7,472 nucleotides of DNA from Oscillibacter sp. CAG:241 (GTDB lineage Bacteria > Bacillota > Clostridia > Oscillospirales > Oscillospiraceae): assembly GCA_000435975.1 (NCBI GenBank), contig FR884091.1:32352-39823 (forward strand). The letters run 5' to 3'. The notes below the pieces were generated by a model. That model was given only the letters and a program-made list of their open reading frames with translations. It was not told the DNA's origin and did no database searches. This document shows positions 5,413-7,472 of this stretch, piece after piece. Position numbers and translations under genes: made by a program. Position 1 is the first letter of the stretch, and each line of letters starts with the position of its first letter.

Positions 5413-6300
5413 TCAGGCGCCTGCCTTTCGTTGTTTTCTTTTGTGTCCTTTGCGGAAGGTGCCGTTCAGCACCGCCGCGCCCACCGCGTAGAGTCCCTCA
5501 TACAGGACGCTTTCGATAATGGCCCGCCAGGGGCCGAAGTCCGCCAGCTCAAAGGCTGCGGCCATGGCCCGGACGGAGCTGTCCAGGGTAGCGGCCAGCG
5601 CCGCCTTGTCGTCTGCCGTCAGCGTCCCGCCCTCCGCGTGAAAGCGGTAGACCAGCGGGTTATAGCTGCCGGACTTTACGTCCTTTTTCAGGTCGTCTGC
5701 CGCGTCCACCAGATAGATCCACCGGCCCAGGTGATAGAGCAGCTGCCGCAGCACCCGCCGCCGCACCGGGTCCGCTTCCTCCTCTGACGCCCCGGCCAAC
5801 AGCGCCGCGAAGGCGTCCGCCGCCCGGTCTATAGAGGGGCATTGCTCCGCCTCCAGCCGTGCCAGCTCCTCCAGGTGCGCCTGGGTGTACGCATCGAAGC
5901 CGGGCCGCCTGGCCCGCGCCTTGCGATAGGCCCGCCGCAGCAGGAGCAGGGCCGCGCGGTACGGCAGCCCCCGGAAAAAGCCGTGGTCCGCCACGCCGTC
6001 CTTTAGCTGCCACCAGGTAAGAATCACGCTCAGGTCCGCCGCCGTGTCAAAGGCGTCCTGCCCCTCCAGGGCGTCGCACCCCCGGATGGGGTGAGCCGGG
6101 CACCGGCAGTGGGCCGTGAGGCATTCCGGCTCCCTGGATAACAGCATAGCCAGAAAAGCTAAATCGTAGTTTAAGATCATCCGGGCGGCCAGCCCGTACC
6201 GGCGGCCCAGACTGCGGCACAGGCCGCAGTAAGCGGCCTGGAACCGGGACTTGTCCTCCGCCGTCAGATGTCCGTCCGCCGGCCGTACATAGCCGAACAT
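5413..6300 (-). CDS. DUF5685-like helical protein with Cys cluster and Asp motifs, function unknown
   Basis: The 295-residue product starts MFGYVRPADG and is almost wholly helical. I recognise it as DUF5685-like from the N-terminus (MFGYVRP, then AAYCGLCRSLGRRYG at 23-37); no function is established to my knowledge. Visible features are cysteines at 25, 28, 60, 65, 67 and 75, which could form a metal or iron-sulfur site; DLSVILTWWQLKDGVAD (89-105) with D101 and D105; and YLVDAADDLKKDVKSGSYNP (196-215) with D199, D202, D203 and D207. Two Asp-rich helices about 100 residues apart recall the magnesium-diphosphate sites of isoprenoid synthases, but this is only a pattern resemblance. The C-terminus is basic (RKGHKRKQRK). 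There is no signal peptide or clear membrane helix. The ATG at 6300 overlaps the preceding stop by one base (TGATG), with GGGAG 5 nt upstream. It is followed one base later by the J-domain gene. Confidence 0.8.
   Translation of the reverse strand: MFGYVRPADGHLTAEDKSRFQAAYCGLCRSLGRRYGLAARMILNYDLAFLAMLLSREPECLTAHCRCPAHPIRGCDALEGQDAFDTAADLSVILTWWQLKDGVADHGFFRGLPYRAALLLLRRAYRKARARRPGFDAYTQAHLEELARLEAEQCPSIDRAADAFAALLAGASEEEADPVRRRVLRQLLYHLGRWIYLVDAADDLKKDVKSGSYNPLVYRFHAEGGTLTADDKAALAATLDSSVRAMAAAFELADFGPWRAIIESVLYEGLYAVGAAVLNGTFRKGHKRKQRKAGA
6211..6230 (-). repeat. Perfect inverted repeat over the CxxC codons of the DUF5685-like gene
   Basis: ACTGCGGC (6211-6218) and GCCGCAGT (6223-6230) form a perfect 8-bp inverted repeat with a 4-base loop. 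It lies about 70-90 nt into the coding region and spans the codons for Cys25-Gly-Leu-Cys28-Arg-Ser. It could fold in the mRNA; the repeated TGC-GGC/TGC-CGC codons may produce it incidentally. Confidence 0.5.
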
Positions 6301-6704
6301 CAGAACTCCCGCACGATGGTGTAGGTCAGGGTGTCCTTTTTTCGGGCATAGCCGTCATACAGCTTAATGGGAACAAAGGACAGCACCACTGCCGCAACGG
6401 CGATGGCATACCGCCAGCCCTCGGTCAATCCTGCCGACAGGAAGTAGCCCAGCAGGAAAAACACCACCGGCAGCATATACACCAGCCAGGTGACGCCCAG
6501 GATGGCCCGGGTGGAGCTCTCCACCACCACCTTGTCTCCGGGGTGCACGCCCACCGGGTCCCGTGCCTCGGCATAGATGGACGCGCCGGTCATGCCGCAT
6601 CCGGCACACTCCTCGCAGTCGTGACCGCAGGCAGACTTCCGGGGTACGGAGATCTGCACATACCCGTCCTTCAGAATCTTTTCAACAGTTGCAACTTGTG
6701 TCAT
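6300..6704 (-). CDS. RseC/SoxR-reducing-system family membrane protein
   Basis: This 134-residue protein has the RseC-family plan. The N-terminal segment MTQVATVEKILKDGYVQISV is followed by a cysteine cluster (C26, C30, C33, C36, spacing C-x3-C-x2-C-x2-C), a small beta-rich part with GDKVVVES (56-63), two hydrophobic helices (about 69-92 and 97-114), and a short basic and polar tail (KLYDGYARKKDTLTYTIVREF). In proteobacteria, RseC belongs to the system that keeps SoxR reduced, together with Rsx/Rnf proteins, and is linked to sigma-E control. In Clostridia similar proteins occur without SoxR, and no rnf or rsx gene is present in this window, so a redox role is an inference. The ATG at 6704 has AAGGA about 10 nt upstream. 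It is 35 nt after the YbbR gene and overlaps the next gene by one base. The symbol rseC is withheld because orthology of function is unproven. Confidence 0.8.
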   Translation of the reverse strand: MTQVATVEKILKDGYVQISVPRKSACGHDCEECAGCGMTGASIYAEARDPVGVHPGDKVVVESSTRAILGVTWLVYMLPVVFFLLGYFLSAGLTEGWRYAIAVAAVVLSFVPIKLYDGYARKKDTLTYTIVREF

Positions 6705-6739
6705 ATTTGCTCAGTCCTTTCGCTTGGGGAAAACACATT

Positions 6740-7472
6740 TTACGGCAGACGCTCCACGTCCACCACGATCTGATACGAGCCCTTGACGCCTACGTTGGCG
6801 TAGTTTGCCACCTGCACCGTCACCGGAACCGTGTGTACGCCGGGCTCCGTGATGCCGGACAGGTCCACCGTGACCCGCAGATCCTCCCCGGTGATGCGGG
6901 CCATTTCGCCATCCAGACCCCGCAGCAGAATATTCAGGCTCTCCGTCACCGGCACAGCAGAAAAGCCTGCCGGCACGTTTTCGCAGTTAAAGGCCGTCAC
7001 GGTAACGCTGCGCTCCGTGACCCCCGTGACCACGATGGTCACGGTGACGGGTCCCACATTCTCCGCCAGGGTAGTCCCCTCCGGCGCGGTGACGCTGTAG
7101 GTCAGGCTCTGGGAGGGCTGGAGATCCTGAAGGTACAGGGTGTCCAGCACAATGGCGTCGATGGTGTCCAGCACGTCCTTTTCGCCCACCAGGGTCACCT
7201 TGTCCGGGGACACGGTGTACTGCACCGTATCCATGGTGGACCCGGCGGCGGGAACGAAGTTGATGACCAGGCCCACCGTCTTGGATGTTTTCACCGGCAG
7301 GGTGGCCTGCACGGCCTTCACCTTGGAGCGAACGGCAGGGTTATCGATCTTGATGTCGTTGTAGTCGTACAGCTCCCACTCCAGGGCCTTCACCACGGTG
7401 CGATCCGCCCCGGAGATATCCAGCGTCACCTTGGCATAGGCGATGTTCAGCATGTCGTCCCGCTGACCCCGC
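6740..7472 (-). CDS. cdaR: YbbR-domain protein, probably CdaR, C-terminal part (cut by window edge)
   Basis: The frame is open to the right window edge; 243 residues are visible. An ATG at 7453 exists, but the codons upstream of it (RGQRDD) remain open and the protein starts mid-domain there, so it is not the true start. The visible part holds the end of one YbbR repeat (KVTLDISGADRTVV) and two fuller repeats at about 63-147 and 154-239 in visible numbering. These show the hallmarks SPDKVTLVGEKDVLDTIDAI, a Pro-Glu-Gly turn, PVTVTIVV, and in the last repeat DLSGITEPGVHTVPV. In Firmicutes such proteins (CdaR) are anchored by an N-terminal membrane helix and regulate the c-di-AMP cyclase CdaA from outside the membrane. 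That helix would lie beyond this window, and cdaA is expected upstream. The CdaR name rests on domain type, not on seen neighbours. Confidence 0.8.
   Translation of the reverse strand, partial: RGQRDDMLNIAYAKVTLDISGADRTVVKALEWELYDYNDIKIDNPAVRSKVKAVQATLPVKTSKTVGLVINFVPAAGSTMDTVQYTVSPDKVTLVGEKDVLDTIDAIVLDTLYLQDLQPSQSLTYSVTAPEGTTLAENVGPVTVTIVVTGVTERSVTVTAFNCENVPAGFSAVPVTESLNILLRGLDGEMARITGEDLRVTVDLSGITEPGVHTVPVTVQVANYANVGVKGSYQIVVDVERLP

Noticed and set aside
6705..6739. Possible promoter or terminator in the largest gap, between the YbbR gene and the RseC-like gene
   Set aside because: The 35 nt hold an A/T-rich patch and a ribosome site but no -35/-10 pair at proper spacing and no hairpin with a T run.
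7451..7453. ATG at 7453 as the start of the YbbR gene
   Set aside because: The frame continues open to the window edge and this ATG falls inside a YbbR repeat; a membrane anchor is expected further upstream.
1..7472. Mobile element, CRISPR array, tRNA, rRNA or riboswitch
   Set aside because: No transposase or integrase, direct-repeat array, cloverleaf or ribosomal sequence was seen, and gaps of 35 nt or less leave no room for a riboswitch.

Overview
The window is a gene-dense stretch of bacterial chromosome, GC-rich by eye (about 60%). Every convincing gene lies on the minus strand, so transcription runs from high to low coordinates. The gene content and the conserved order yicC-remA-gmk-rpoZ-priA-def, which is a Firmicutes signature, point to a GC-rich member of the Clostridia. 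The family-level best guess is an Oscillospiraceae-type gut anaerobe (Flavonifractor/Lawsonibacter-like); this rests on the neighbourhood and protein style, not on a database search.

Layout in the direction of transcription: (i) 7472-6740, the 3' part of a YbbR-domain protein, probably CdaR, the extracytoplasmic regulator of the c-di-AMP synthase CdaA; (ii) 6704-6300, a small membrane protein of the RseC/SoxR-reducing family; (iii) 6300-5413, a cysteine- and aspartate-motif-bearing helical protein that I place in the DUF5685 family; (iv) 5411-4779, a J-domain protein with a Gly/Tyr-rich linker, a TPR segment and a cysteine-rich tail; (v) 4752-3874, yicC/yloC endoribonuclease; (vi) 3860-3597, remA (DUF370); (vii) 3594-2998, gmk; (viii) 2966-2748, rpoZ; (ix) 2728-299, priA; (x) 282-1, the N-terminal 94 residues of peptide deformylase, cut by the window edge.

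The genes are packed with gaps of 35 nt or less, and some are coupled (TGATG between rseC and DUF5685; stop, one base, then ATG between DUF5685 and the J protein). I see no terminator or convincing promoter, so the whole stretch could be one transcript, with its promoter beyond the right edge. No non-coding stretch exceeds 35 nt. Genes v-x are housekeeping: RNA turnover, DNA-binding regulation, GTP precursor supply, RNA polymerase assembly, replication restart and N-terminal protein processing. Three consecutive genes (yicC, remA, gmk) start with non-ATG codons supported by strong AGGAGG sites.

The only part that is not textbook is the central block rseC-like / DUF5685 / J-domain protein. These are three tightly spaced genes, each with a cysteine cluster, and two have no assigned function. 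If the window holds an undescribed system, it is this block. No mobile element, CRISPR array, tRNA or rRNA was seen.
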